DNA of 64,000 bases, from assembly GCA_963737145.1 (NCBI GenBank), contig CAVTRO010000007.1:1302001-1366000 (forward strand), read 5' to 3'. The position numbers and the translations under genes were made by a program. The notes beneath the pieces were generated by a model, which was given only the letters and a program-made list of their open reading frames with translations, made no database searches and was not told the DNA's origin. Origin of the DNA: AP-15 sp963737145. GTDB taxonomy: Bacteria; Pseudomonadota; Alphaproteobacteria; ATCC43930; CGMCC-115725. This document shows, one piece after another, positions 1-9,172 of the stretch (positions within the stretch are counted from its first letter, which is position 1; each line of letters starts with the position of its first letter).

Positions 1-660
1 CGGGATTGGCTGACGCGCCTGCCATTTGATGATCTGGTGTTGTTCACCGGTGAAGGGCTGCGCCGGCTGCATGGGGTTGCGCAACGGCTCGAACTCGAAC
101 CGGCGTTTCTCGGCGGGTTGCGGGCGGCGCGGAAGATCACGCGCGGTCCGAAGCCCGAGCGGGCGCTGCGCGAGCTCGGGCTCAAATCCGATTTACGCGC
201 CGAGGAGCCGACGACCGACGGGCTGATCGCGACGTTGTCGAGCCTCGATCTCAGCGGCCGGCGCATCGGTGTGCAATTGTACCCGGGGGATCCTAACACC
301 CGGTTCACCGATTTCCTGCGGCAGGCGGGGGCGGAGCCCGACCCCGTCCTGCCCTACATCTATGCGTCCGCCGCCGATGACGAGAAGGTCGTCGAGCTGA
401 TCGACGGAATGGCCGATGGCGCCGTCGATGCGATTGCTTTCACCAGCTCGCCGCAGGTGCGACGGCTCTTTGAGGTCGCTGCGGCTACCCGAGGCGAAGA
501 GGCATTGCGAACCGCGCTGCAGGGGATCCAAATCGGCGCCATCGGCCCGGTCGTTGCCGAGGCGTTGCGGCGGCGAGGCGTCGAGGCGACGATCACTCCC
601 GATCACGGGTATTTTATGAAACCGTTGGTTTCGGCATTTCTCGACGCATTCTTGCGATAG
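1..660 (+). CDS. hemD: Uroporphyrinogen-III synthase, 5' end missing
   Basis: The reading frame is open from base 1 and stops with TAG at 658-660, so the N-terminus lies outside the window. HemD cyclises and isomerises hydroxymethylbilane to uroporphyrinogen III in the tetrapyrrole pathway. The visible protein has the two-lobed layout of the family: a first lobe with FDDLVLFTGEGLRRL, a linker region (YPGDPNTRFTDFLRQAGAEP), and a second lobe with DAIAFTSSPQVRRLFE and an IGPVVAEALRRRGVEATITP stretch. HemD is poorly conserved overall, but this combination is characteristic. Nothing visible links it to the helicase gene that follows after 115 bp. Confidence 0.88.
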   Translation, partial: RDWLTRLPFDDLVLFTGEGLRRLHGVAQRLELEPAFLGGLRAARKITRGPKPERALRELGLKSDLRAEEPTTDGLIATLSSLDLSGRRIGVQLYPGDPNTRFTDFLRQAGAEPDPVLPYIYASAADDEKVVELIDGMADGAVDAIAFTSSPQVRRLFEVAAATRGEEALRTALQGIQIGAIGPVVAEALRRRGVEATITPDHGYFMKPLVSAFLDAFLR

Positions 661-775
661 CTCTGAGATTCGCCGCCCAACGCCATCACCTGTCGAAGCC
701 AGAGCGCTGATCGGCCACGCATCGCGGCTGCCGCTTGACACCAACGGGGCGCGGTCGAGACTGGCGCAGCGCTAC

Positions 776-3700
776 TTGAAGCGGACGACTTTGTTGCAGG
801 ATCTCGCATTCAATTCAGTCGCCTTCGACGAGGGCGATATCCGCCGTTGCCTTCCGGGCAGTTACGAAAAGGGCCGTTCGTATCATCGCGAAGGTGCGGT
901 TCGCGAGCTGCGCGCGGACAAAGGCGGACAACGCCTGATCGCGTCGGTCCAGGGAAACCGGCCGCGCCCCTACCACGTCTTTGTCGAGATCGAAGATTCC
1001 GAGCCGGTCGTATTGTCCGGCCGCTGCAGCTGTCCGGTCGGATGGAACTGCAAGCACGCCGCAGCCGTGCTGCTCGAAGCTTTGCGAAAGCCGCCGCCGG
1101 TCGAGCGGGGCGACGAGAGTCTGCTGGACGGTGCGGTCGGGGGCTGGCTGCACCGCCTGCGGCAGGCTGTACATCCGCCGACCTCGCCGGAGACGATCGT
1201 GTACCGCCTCGACGAGCCGGTCGCGCCGGGATTGCCGTTCGTCATCGACCTGCGGGTCGTGCGCATTCTCAAATCGGGTGCGTGGGGGGCCGATCGCGCG
1301 CTGCCGGTGCAGCAACTACAGAATGCGAGCGCCAACTACATGACCCCCGCCGACCGCGCCATCATCGGGTTGCTGCAGGGTGGTTCGTGGAGCGCACAGC
1401 CTCAGCTTTCGCCAGATCCCGAGATTGCCGATCTGACCGTGCGCCGGATGCTCGCGACCGGCCGCTGCCCCTGGCAGGACCTTGCCTCGCCGGCGTTGGA
1501 ATTGGGGCCGAGCCGCGCCGGGCGGCTCAGCTGGCAGCTCGATGATGACGGCCGTCAGAGCATGCGTGTCGTGCTCGACCATCCGTCCGCGGTGGTGTTG
1601 CCCTCCGCCTCGCCCTGGTATGTCGTTCCGGCCGAGCACCTGGCGGGGCCGGTCGAGCTCGATCTGGCGCGACCGCTTGTCAGGGTCGCGTTGTCGGCAC
1701 CGCCGGTGACGAAGGCGCAGGCTGAGGCGGTCGGCGCTGCCCTCGAACGCGAATTGCCTGGTCTCTCCTTGCCGCGGCCGCGCTCCGATATCATCGAAGA
1801 AATCCGGAAAGATCCGCCGGTTCCAGTACTCACTCTCGTTCAACGGAAGCGAGGCTGGAACTATTGGGGAGTGCGGACGAAGGAGTGGGACGACAATGTC
1901 GATCTGGCGCTCCTCGGCTTTTCTTATGGCGGCATTGTCATCGATCCGCACGACCGGCGGAACGAGTTGCGCGCCTTGGAGGACGGGCGGATCCTTGTGC
2001 GGCGCCGCAATCGCAGCGCCGAGCGCGGAGCGCTGAAGCGCTTGCAGGAATTCGGGTTGCAGGCTGTCGAGACCTTCGAAGCGCAAGATCGCGACGAGGA
2101 CCGGATTGCCTTCGGTTTCGCCGAGGGGCAACGGGACTGGCCGAAGTTTGTCTATGACGCCGTGCCTCAACTCGAGCGCGAAGGCTGGCGGATCGAATTC
2201 GAGGACGGTTTTCGTCATCGCGTCGTCGATGGCGCGGGCGAGTGGACGGCCGAGCTGGACGAGGGCAGCGGGTGGTGGTTCTCGCTCGATCTCGGGATTG
2301 TCGTCGAGGGCGAGCGCGTCGCGCTCCTGCCGGTACTGAGTTCCTTGCTCGCCCGTCTGCGCGATCGAGACATGCCGAGCGACCTCGACGCGCTGGCGTA
2401 TAACGGCACCGTGTTCGGCAGGCTCGAAGACGGTCGGCACGTCGCGCTCCCGCTGGAGCGCACCAAGGCCATCATGGCCACCCTCGTCGAGCTGTACGAC
2501 CCGAAAAACCTGTCCACCGCGGGCAAGCTCGGCGTTTCGGCCGGTGAAATGACGGGCCTCGCAGCCCTAGAAGCGGCGACCCGGCTGCGCTGGCTCGGCG
2601 GCGAGCGGCTGCGGGAATTGGCGGAGCGGCTGTCGAGCTTTTCGGGGATCGTCGAGGTCGAACCGCCGGCCGGGCTGCGGACTGAGTTGCGCCCGTATCA
2701 GCGCGAGGGGCTCAATTGGCTGCAGTTTCTGCGGGGGTACCAGATCGGCGGCATTCTCGCTGACGATATGGGGCTGGGCAAGACGGTGCAGGCGTTGGCT
2801 CATGTCCTCGTCGAAAAGCGCGAAGGCCGCCTCGACCGGCCCTGCCTCGTCGTCTGCCCAACGAGCGTCGTGCCGAACTGGGTCGCCGAAGCGGCGCGGC
2901 TGGCCCCCGAGTTGCGGGTTTTGTCATTGCATGGCCCCGATCGAGCGGACCGCTTTCCCGAGATCGATAATGCCAATCTGGTGGTGACGACCTACGCGCT
3001 GTTGTCCCGCGATGCCGACCGTCTGCTCCCGGTTCAGTGGCACATGGCGCTGCTGGACGAAGCGCAGGCGATCAAAAATTCAGCCGCGAAGACGACGCAG
3101 CTGGTCTGCCGCCTCGATGCCCGCCATCGGCTGTGTCTCACCGGTACGCCGATGGAGAACCATCTCGGCGAGCTATGGTCGCAATTCGCGTTTCTGATGC
3201 CGGGGCTGCTCGGCGACGCCAAGCGTTTCGCGCGCGTGTTCCGCACCCCGATCGAGAAAAAGCAGGACGGCGAACGCCGCGCCGTCCTGTCGGGCCGGCT
3301 GAAACCGTTCCTGTTGCGGCGGACCAAGAGCCTGGTGGCGGCCGATCTGCCGCCGAAAACCGAAATCCTGCGCCCGCTCGAACTCGCAGGCCCGCAGCGT
3401 GATCTCTATGAGACGGTGCGGCTCGCGATGCACGAGAAGGTCCGCCGCGAGGTCGCGGAGAAGGGGATCGCCCGCAGCCACATCGTCGTGCTCGACGCGC
3501 TTCTGAAATTGCGCCAGGTGTGCTGCGACCCGCGCCTCGTCAAGCTCACCGCGGCGCGCCAAGTAAATGCCAGCGCCAAGCTCGAGCATCTGATGGAAAT
3601 GCTCCCGCCCTTGATTGAGGAAGGCCGGCAGATCCTGCTGTTTTCCCAATTCACCAGCATGCTCGACCTGATCAAGCCCGCCCTGGCCGAAGCCGGTATC

Positions 3701-4084
3701 GACTTCGTCGAGTTGCGAGGCGATACGAAGGACCGCGCGGGTCCGGTCGCACAATTTCAGAAGGGCAAGGCGCCGCTGTTCCTGATCAGCCTCAAGGCCG
3801 GCGGCACGGGCCTCAATCTGACCGCGGCGGACACGGTGATCCATTACGATCCCTGGTGGAACCCGGCCGTCGAGGACCAGGCGACCGACCGCGCCCACCG
3901 TATCGGCCAGGACAAACCCGTCTTTGTCTACAAGCTGGTCGCGCAAGGCACCGTCGAAGAGCGCATGCTCGAGCTGCAGCAGCGCAAAAAGGCGCTCGCC
4001 GCCGGAATTTACGATGCTGCGGGCGGCACCGGCGCCGGCCTCGAAGCCGGCGACATCGAGCGCCTCTTCGAGCCGCTAGCGTAA
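776..4084 (+). CDS. SWIM zinc finger SNF2-family helicase
   Basis: This 1102-residue protein joins an N-terminal SWIM zinc finger (CSCPVGWNCKH, about residues 83-95) to a C-terminal SNF2 ATPase. The ATPase shows Walker A DDMGLGKT near residue 663, the DEAQ box near 760, the TGTPMEN motif, and a helicase-C lobe ending in DRAHRIGQ near 1041. Proteins of this build are ATP-driven nucleic-acid translocases; their role in bacteria is not settled. The middle 500 residues are less conserved. The start is uncertain: TTG at 776 is the best candidate and the frame is open further upstream without an ATG. The gene converges on the glycosylase gene with a 15-bp gap. Confidence 0.93.
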   Translation: MKRTTLLQDLAFNSVAFDEGDIRRCLPGSYEKGRSYHREGAVRELRADKGGQRLIASVQGNRPRPYHVFVEIEDSEPVVLSGRCSCPVGWNCKHAAAVLLEALRKPPPVERGDESLLDGAVGGWLHRLRQAVHPPTSPETIVYRLDEPVAPGLPFVIDLRVVRILKSGAWGADRALPVQQLQNASANYMTPADRAIIGLLQGGSWSAQPQLSPDPEIADLTVRRMLATGRCPWQDLASPALELGPSRAGRLSWQLDDDGRQSMRVVLDHPSAVVLPSASPWYVVPAEHLAGPVELDLARPLVRVALSAPPVTKAQAEAVGAALERELPGLSLPRPRSDIIEEIRKDPPVPVLTLVQRKRGWNYWGVRTKEWDDNVDLALLGFSYGGIVIDPHDRRNELRALEDGRILVRRRNRSAERGALKRLQEFGLQAVETFEAQDRDEDRIAFGFAEGQRDWPKFVYDAVPQLEREGWRIEFEDGFRHRVVDGAGEWTAELDEGSGWWFSLDLGIVVEGERVALLPVLSSLLARLRDRDMPSDLDALAYNGTVFGRLEDGRHVALPLERTKAIMATLVELYDPKNLSTAGKLGVSAGEMTGLAALEAATRLRWLGGERLRELAERLSSFSGIVEVEPPAGLRTELRPYQREGLNWLQFLRGYQIGGILADDMGLGKTVQALAHVLVEKREGRLDRPCLVVCPTSVVPNWVAEAARLAPELRVLSLHGPDRADRFPEIDNANLVVTTYALLSRDADRLLPVQWHMALLDEAQAIKNSAAKTTQLVCRLDARHRLCLTGTPMENHLGELWSQFAFLMPGLLGDAKRFARVFRTPIEKKQDGERRAVLSGRLKPFLLRRTKSLVAADLPPKTEILRPLELAGPQRDLYETVRLAMHEKVRREVAEKGIARSHIVVLDALLKLRQVCCDPRLVKLTAARQVNASAKLEHLMEMLPPLIEEGRQILLFSQFTSMLDLIKPALAEAGIDFVELRGDTKDRAGPVAQFQKGKAPLFLISLKAGGTGLNLTAADTVIHYDPWWNPAVEDQATDRAHRIGQDKPVFVYKLVAQGTVEERMLELQQRKKALAAGIYDAAGGTGAGLEAGDIERLFEPLA

Positions 4085-4099
4085 GAGGCGGCACGGTGT

Positions 4100-4639
4100 T
4101 TATGGCCGCCCGTCTTGTTCGAGGATCTCGCGCAACGCGGTCCAGCGCGCAAGCTTAGCCGAGAAATCGATCGTGGCATGCGCCGGGCTCGTCGAGGGCA
4201 ATGCGAGATAGGTGAGCGCCAGGCGGCGCGCGAAATGGCGGTCGTATAGGCGGCGGGCGGTCGTGCCGTTGAAGGCGACGGCGCGGATCAGCGGATGCTC
4301 TTCGAGCAGCCGATCGATTGCATTAGGCCGTTCCAGGCGGATTGTCGTGTCGGCGCTCCTCTCGCGTTCGCCGAGTTCGCAGACGTCCCACACGGCAATC
4401 CGATGCGCCGCCAGAAAGGCGAGCCGTTCCGGATAATTCAAAGCCGGCGGCTCACCGAACAAAGCGAAAATAATCGGCCAGAACAGGTTGCGCGGATGGG
4501 CGTAATACTCGCCTCGGCGCAATGACTCTTCACCCGGAAGCGTGCCCAGAACGAGGACGCGCGCCTGCGCGTCAACGACCGGCAGAAAGCTGTGTTTGGC
4601 GGGCGCAGCCGAGGCGCTGACGCCAGTGCCGCCTCTCAC
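4100..4639 (-). CDS. DNA-deoxyinosine (hypoxanthine) glycosylase, UDG superfamily
   Basis: The protein has the uracil-DNA-glycosylase fold motif VLGTLPGEESLRRGEYYAHP close to its N-terminus, an aromatic NLFWPI segment, and LPSTSPAHA near the C-terminus, which fits the leucine-loop region of the family. This matches the COG3663 group of hypoxanthine or mismatch glycosylases that excise deaminated purines. I chose GTG at 4639 because it overlaps the TGA of the upstream desuccinylase-like gene in a GTGA junction, which implies translational coupling. The frame extends to 4711, but that would overlap the neighbour by 76 bp. Length is 179 residues, normal for the group. The substrate is inferred from family membership. 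Confidence 0.85.
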   Translation of the reverse strand: MRGGTGVSASAAPAKHSFLPVVDAQARVLVLGTLPGEESLRRGEYYAHPRNLFWPIIFALFGEPPALNYPERLAFLAAHRIAVWDVCELGERERSADTTIRLERPNAIDRLLEEHPLIRAVAFNGTTARRLYDRHFARRLALTYLALPSTSPAHATIDFSAKLARWTALREILEQDGRP

Positions 4640-5595
4640 TCGACGTAGCGGCCGAGGCGGACCGCCGTCTGGCCCTTGGCGAGGCGGCGCGACGGCATGA
4701 TCAGCACGCAATCGTCGTAGGGCGTGCGAATTTCACGCCCGTTGTCGCGGCCGATCAGGGTGCCCTTGGGCGACAGCACCTCGAGCCCGCGAAAATCCTG
4801 GACGAACTCGAATTTGTCTCCGGTAATCGTAACAGCTTCGGTGACTTGAATGACGCGCTGCCGCGGGTGCGCGTCGAAATCCGGGCCGGCGAGCACCGCG
4901 GCATCGTCGCGCGTCACAGTAGTTAGCGCGATCAGGAAGCGCAGCATGACATCGGTCGCGACCTCCGCAGCCCGGCGTTCCCAATGCTGGCCGGCTTCGA
5001 TCAGCAGCGCGGTCTTGGCCGAGTTGGGGTCACCGAACCCGCCATAGTCGCGCATCCGGGGGCCGGCGGCGTGACCCGCATCGCACATGATCAGCTCCGG
5101 GATCCCGACCTGCTTGGCCAATGCCAGCGGTTTGTGCAGCGTTCCCGCCAACATCAGCGGCGCCGTCGCGTATTGCATCGAGTGTATGTCGAGCAAAAAA
5201 TCGGCGGCATCGACGATCGGACGCAAGGCGCGGGCCCGCGTCAGTTCCACCGATTGGCGCGGGCCGTTGAGCATCGTGGCGGACCACAGCCGATTGAAAT
5301 CTTCATCGATGTAGCGCGATGCTGTCGGGATGCGCAAATCAAAGCTGCGATACGCGGCGATGTTGTCGAACGCCAAAGTCAGCCTGCCCTGTCGCGGCTG
5401 CAATCCGGCGCGGAACAATCGATCGAGCGCGATCGCGCCGCAAATCTCGTTGCCGTGGGTCAAGGCGGTGACCAGAACATGCGGTCCGGCGGCCCCGCTG
5501 TCGAAGGTCGTGACGTAATCGATCCCGGTGTTGCCGGCCCGGTAGGGCTCGATGTCGGGCGGGGTCAGCTCGACTGCATAGGTAGGTTCGGGCAA
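4636..5595 (-). CDS. Succinylglutamate desuccinylase/aspartoacylase-family hydrolase
   Basis: A 319-residue zinc carboxypeptidase-fold protein. Metal ligands are visible as THGNE near residue 47 and DIHS near 145, and the R-x-x-N-R pattern of substrate binding appears as IDEDFNRLW. A C-terminal beta domain follows (about 235-319). The family deacylates N-acyl amino acids; this branch usually lacks a proven substrate, so the arginine catabolic reaction should not be assumed. It is followed directly by the glycosylase gene through a 4-bp stop/start overlap. Upstream lies a 243-bp divergent gap to the N-formylglutamate amidohydrolase gene, another amino-acid deacylase, so the two may share a role in salvaging modified amino acids (inference). 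Confidence 0.88.
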   Translation of the reverse strand: MPEPTYAVELTPPDIEPYRAGNTGIDYVTTFDSGAAGPHVLVTALTHGNEICGAIALDRLFRAGLQPRQGRLTLAFDNIAAYRSFDLRIPTASRYIDEDFNRLWSATMLNGPRQSVELTRARALRPIVDAADFLLDIHSMQYATAPLMLAGTLHKPLALAKQVGIPELIMCDAGHAAGPRMRDYGGFGDPNSAKTALLIEAGQHWERRAAEVATDVMLRFLIALTTVTRDDAAVLAGPDFDAHPRQRVIQVTEAVTITGDKFEFVQDFRGLEVLSPKGTLIGRDNGREIRTPYDDCVLIMPSRRLAKGQTAVRLGRYVE

Positions 5596-5838
5596 ACGGC
5601 GCTCCCGGTTTCGAGTATTATCGTCGTCATCTTGCCTCGGATCGCTGCTCTCGTCACGCCGACAACAGGCCGCAGCAGCCTGAATCCGAGGTCGTGCCGG
5701 AGCTGAACCGGCCCGTCAGATTGCGGGCTGTGACCTTCGTTGCTTGCTCACAGACAGGAGCATGCGTAGATTTGTGCGAGGAGTACACGGCTCGAACCAA
5801 AGGCTTGGCGCGTCGCCGCAACCAACGAGCTTGACAGC

Positions 5839-6711
5839 ATGAGCTTCGAGATCCCGGGAGTGTTGTGGCGCCGCGACCCACGGGCGGCTGAAGCGCCGCT
5901 GGTCTTCGACTCACCGCATAGCGGGTCGGAATATCCCGAAGATTTTCGCTTTTGCTGCTCCCTCGACCTCTTGCGGACGGCCGAAGACGCCTATGTCGAC
6001 GAGCTTTACGCGGCCGCACCGGAACTGGGCGCGACCCTGATCGGCGCGGTATTTCCGCGCAGCTATCTCGACCCCAACCGGGCGGCGGACGATCTCGACA
6101 CCATGCATATCGACGGCATATGGCCGACGCCTCTCTCGCCTTCGCACAGGACCCGGGCCGGTCTCGGGCTCGTACGGCGCGTCGCAAGGCCGGGCATTCC
6201 GATCTATGATCGCAAGCTCACCGCCGCCGAGGTCATGGCGCGAGTCGAGCGCTGCCACACCCCTTATCATCGCGTGCTGGAAGAGGCTTGCGATCGCGCC
6301 CACCGCAAGTTCGGTACGGTCTGGCATGTGAACTGCCATTCGATGCCGTCGCAGCGCAGCGGCAAGAAGGGCGGGCGCTGTGCGGATTTTGTGTTGGGCG
6401 ATCGCGACGGCACTACCTGCGCACCGGAATTCACCCATTTTGTCGCCGGAGTGTTGCGGGAGCGCGGCTACACGGTGCGCATTAACGAGATTTATAAAGG
6501 GGTCGAAATCGTCAAGCGGCAAGGCCGTCCGGCGGCCAACCGGCACAGCCTCCAGATCGAGGTCGACCGCGCACTCTACATGGACCAGAAAACGCTGGAA
6601 AAGACTCGCGGCTTCGGCCAGTTGCAGGCCGACATCACCTTTATGATCGAGGCGCTGAAAGATTTTGCCAGCGCCAGACTCGAGACGCGCGCCTATGCGG
6701 CGGATGATTAA
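5839..6711 (+). CDS. N-formylglutamate amidohydrolase
   Basis: This 290-residue protein belongs to the PF05013 family, which hydrolyses N-formylglutamate to formate and glutamate, the last step of one histidine degradation route. Visible family features are the N-terminal FDSPHSGSEYPEDF motif, the RSYLDPNRAADDLD segment, the WHVNCHSMPS metal-binding histidines and the C-terminal LQIEVDRALYM motif. No hut genes flank it, so it may act on other N-formyl or N-acyl amino acids, as paralogues do. The PPOX-fold gene starts 12 bp downstream, and the two probably share a transcript. Confidence 0.93.
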   Translation: MSFEIPGVLWRRDPRAAEAPLVFDSPHSGSEYPEDFRFCCSLDLLRTAEDAYVDELYAAAPELGATLIGAVFPRSYLDPNRAADDLDTMHIDGIWPTPLSPSHRTRAGLGLVRRVARPGIPIYDRKLTAAEVMARVERCHTPYHRVLEEACDRAHRKFGTVWHVNCHSMPSQRSGKKGGRCADFVLGDRDGTTCAPEFTHFVAGVLRERGYTVRINEIYKGVEIVKRQGRPAANRHSLQIEVDRALYMDQKTLEKTRGFGQLQADITFMIEALKDFASARLETRAYAADD

Positions 6712-6723
6712 AATGGAGGCTTG

Positions 6724-7161
6724 ATGGCAAAGATTCCGGAGGTCCTGCAATCTCACATCAACACCGCCTTTCCGGCCAATGTCTGCCTGGTCGGCAGCGT
6801 GCTGCCCAACGGGTTTGCGCAGATCAGCCCCCGCGGCAGCACGATGGTGTTCGACGATACGCACATCGCGCTGTGGGAGCGCGGCAAAGGCTCGACTAAC
6901 GAGAACCTTGCGGACGGGACCCTATTGACCGTGTATTTCCGCAAGCCGCAGCTGCGCGAAGAGGGCGTGCTTCCGAAAGGCGGAATTGCGCGGTTCTATG
7001 GGCGCGCCCGGATTTACCGCTCGGGCCCGATCTACGAGGGGGTATGGCGGCGCCTCGTCCAGCCGGAGAAGGACCGTGATCCGCAAAAGAGCGGGTATGC
7101 CGTCCTGATCGAAATCGATAAGGCAGAGGATCTCGACGGACAGCCGTTGGGTCTCTCCTGA
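6724..7161 (+). CDS. Pyridoxamine 5'-phosphate oxidase-family protein
   Basis: A 145-residue split-barrel flavoprotein-like domain. The segments VCLVGSVLPNGFAQISPRGS, LWERGKGSTNENL and LLTVYFRKP match the FMN-binding core of short PPOX-family proteins. These are not the vitamin B6 enzyme itself; members bind FMN, F420 or haem and few are characterised. The start is set at ATG 6724 because a GGAGG at 6714-6718 sits 5 nt upstream; a TTG 3 nt earlier is less likely. It lies 12 bp after the amidohydrolase gene and is probably co-transcribed with it. Confidence 0.85.
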   Translation: MAKIPEVLQSHINTAFPANVCLVGSVLPNGFAQISPRGSTMVFDDTHIALWERGKGSTNENLADGTLLTVYFRKPQLREEGVLPKGGIARFYGRARIYRSGPIYEGVWRRLVQPEKDRDPQKSGYAVLIEIDKAEDLDGQPLGLS

Positions 7162-7204
7162 CGCCGGACAGCGCCGCGATCGGGCGGGTCATTCTGCCCT
7201 TCCG

Positions 7205-8302
7205 ATGACCAACGCCCTTTCGCTGTATCTCGACGCGCTGCGCTTCGGCGCGGCGCTTACGGTGTTCGTGTCGCATTACTCCACGGGGCGGATCAGCGGG
7301 GGTTTGTTCTGGCAGTTCGATGGTGGGCGAACCGCCGTCCTCGTGTTCTTTGTGCTGTCGGGTTTCGTCATCGCCTGGGTGAGCGAGACGCGGGAACGTA
7401 CTCTCGAGGAGTATGGTCTGAGCCGTGCTGCCCGGCTCTATTCGGTCATCGTCCCCGCCTTCGTCCTGACGGCGGTCCTTGACGGCATCGGCAAAATGAT
7501 CGATCCGCGATTGTACGGACAACAATGGGGCCACGCGATGGCCCATCCGGTAATCGACTATGCGCTCTCGGCGGTGTTCCTAGGTGAGAGCTGGACGACA
7601 CGAGTTCTCCCCGGCTTCAATGTCCCTTATTGGTCGCTCAATTACGAGGCTTGGTATTATGTCCTATTCGCAGCCGCCATATTTCTCCGGGGACGAGTGC
7701 GGATAGCGGCCGTCGCCGTGGCTGCGCTGGTGGCGGGACCGACAATCCTGTTCCTCCTTCCGGTGTGGCTGATGGGGGTTGCGGCGTGGCGATGGCGTTC
7801 CGAGATGCTGCGACCCCTCGAACGACCCCTGGGGCGACCGCTGGTGATAGTATGCCTGGCCTGCTTTTTCGCGCTCGAGGCCCTCGGCGGTGAGCGGCTG
7901 TTCTGGCACCCGAGGAGCGAATGGCTGCCACCCAACTTTTCGGCGTATGATTTCGTCCTTGGTGCTCTTGTGGCGCTTTTCATTATTGGTCTCGCCAATG
8001 CGCAGCTCCCGATGCCAGCAGCTCGGTTCGAACGGCTGGTTCGCGGGCTCGCCGGAACGTCCTTCGGGCTCTATTTGCTGCACTACCCGCTGCTGAACTT
8101 CTTCGGCACCGTAGTACCAGGGCCGCCCGACAGAGCACTGCACCGCATCCTTGTTTTCGGTCTCGCACTCGGCGGAGCGCTCGGGCTTGCGAGCCTCATC
8201 GAGCCGCGCAAGGCGGCGCTCAAAGCCCAATTGCGTTCAGCGCTCCATTTCCTCCTCGGGAAACCCCCGCCACCGACTGTCGTTCAACAGCAGGTTTCCT
8301 GA
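7205..8302 (+). CDS. Acyltransferase 3 family membrane protein
   Basis: A 365-residue integral membrane protein with about ten hydrophobic segments and the N-terminal pattern LDALRFGAALTVFVSHYS, whose histidine is the conserved acyltransferase-3 residue. YWSLNYEAWYYVLFA and SFGLYLLHYPLL are further family landmarks. Members transfer acetyl or other acyl groups to sugars of surface polysaccharides, lipids or antibiotics at the cytoplasmic membrane. No sugar-biosynthesis genes lie next to it, so the acceptor is unknown. The C-terminal 30 residues are polar and probably cytoplasmic. Confidence 0.88.
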   Translation: MTNALSLYLDALRFGAALTVFVSHYSTGRISGGLFWQFDGGRTAVLVFFVLSGFVIAWVSETRERTLEEYGLSRAARLYSVIVPAFVLTAVLDGIGKMIDPRLYGQQWGHAMAHPVIDYALSAVFLGESWTTRVLPGFNVPYWSLNYEAWYYVLFAAAIFLRGRVRIAAVAVAALVAGPTILFLLPVWLMGVAAWRWRSEMLRPLERPLGRPLVIVCLACFFALEALGGERLFWHPRSEWLPPNFSAYDFVLGALVALFIIGLANAQLPMPAARFERLVRGLAGTSFGLYLLHYPLLNFFGTVVPGPPDRALHRILVFGLALGGALGLASLIEPRKAALKAQLRSALHFLLGKPPPPTVVQQQVS

Positions 8303-8328
8303 TCTGCGACGGTAGCACAGATCTCGCC

Positions 8329-9153
8329 ATGACCGAACCCGAGTGGTATCGCGCCAATCGTGCCAACTGGGACGAGCGTGTCGGCGTCCATATCGGCCCA
8401 GGCGGCTACGATCTCTCCCAGCTGAGGGCCGGTCGCGGTAAGTTGAACGCCATCGAGGAGGCGGAGCTGCCTCCGGTCGAAGGCAAACGCGTCGCCCATC
8501 TGCAATGCCATTTCGGGGCGGACAGCCTCACGCTGGCACAGCGCGGCGCGGACATAGTCGGCCTCGATTTTTCGGCCCCTGCCATCGAGGTGGCGCGCAA
8601 GTTAACCGGAGAGCTCGGTCTCGCTGACCGCGCGCGCTTTGTTCACGCGGATCTCTACGATTCGTCGGCGGCGATCCCGCCGCCCCATCTGTTCGATGTG
8701 GTGTTCGTCACTTGGGGCGCCATCTGTTGGCTGCCCGACATTTCTCGATGGGCGCAGATCGTCGCGGCGCTGCTGCGTCCCGGCGGATCGCTCTATTTGG
8801 CCGAAGGTCATCCCACGGCCTAGGTCTTCGATGACGCAACGCGCGCTCCCGACGGCACGCCGGGCTTCTTCGCCCCGTACTTCTCGCGTGAGCCGGTGGT
8901 CGACACGGAAGGGAGCGATTACGTGGATCCCAACGCCCGGCTCACCAATGCGGCCGTCTACAACTGGATCCATCCTTTGGGCGAAGTCGTCACCAACCTC
9001 ATCGCGTCGGGGATGACGTTGGAATGGTTGCACGAGCACGATGCGGTGCCCTGGCGCATGTTCGGAATGCTCGTTGAGGATGCGTCCGGGCTCTACCGTT
9101 GGCCGGACAGGCCATGGCTGCCGCTGGCGTTCTCGCTCGTTGCCACCCGCTAA
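8329..9153 (+). pseudogene. SAM-dependent methyltransferase interrupted by an in-frame amber codon
   Basis: The first part (8329-8823) encodes a class I methyltransferase with AHLQCHFGADSLTLA and IVGLDFSAPAIEVAR as the SAM-binding motifs. TAG at 8821-8823 then stops it inside LYLAEGHPTA. The same frame resumes at once with VFDDATRAPDGTPGFFAPYF and runs to 9153, giving the C-terminal half expected of the family. Removing this one stop restores a protein of 274 residues. A leucine codon TTG to TAG change would explain it. TAG is an ordinary stop elsewhere in the window (for example hemD), so recoding is unlikely. It may be a recent pseudogene or a base error. Confidence 0.85.
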
Positions 9154-9172
9154 TCAGCGGCAGCGATTATCT

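Noticed and set aside
1316..2440. Long antisense open frame opposite the SNF2 gene
   Set aside because: GC-rich coding DNA commonly leaves the complementary frame open; the product has no recognisable domain.
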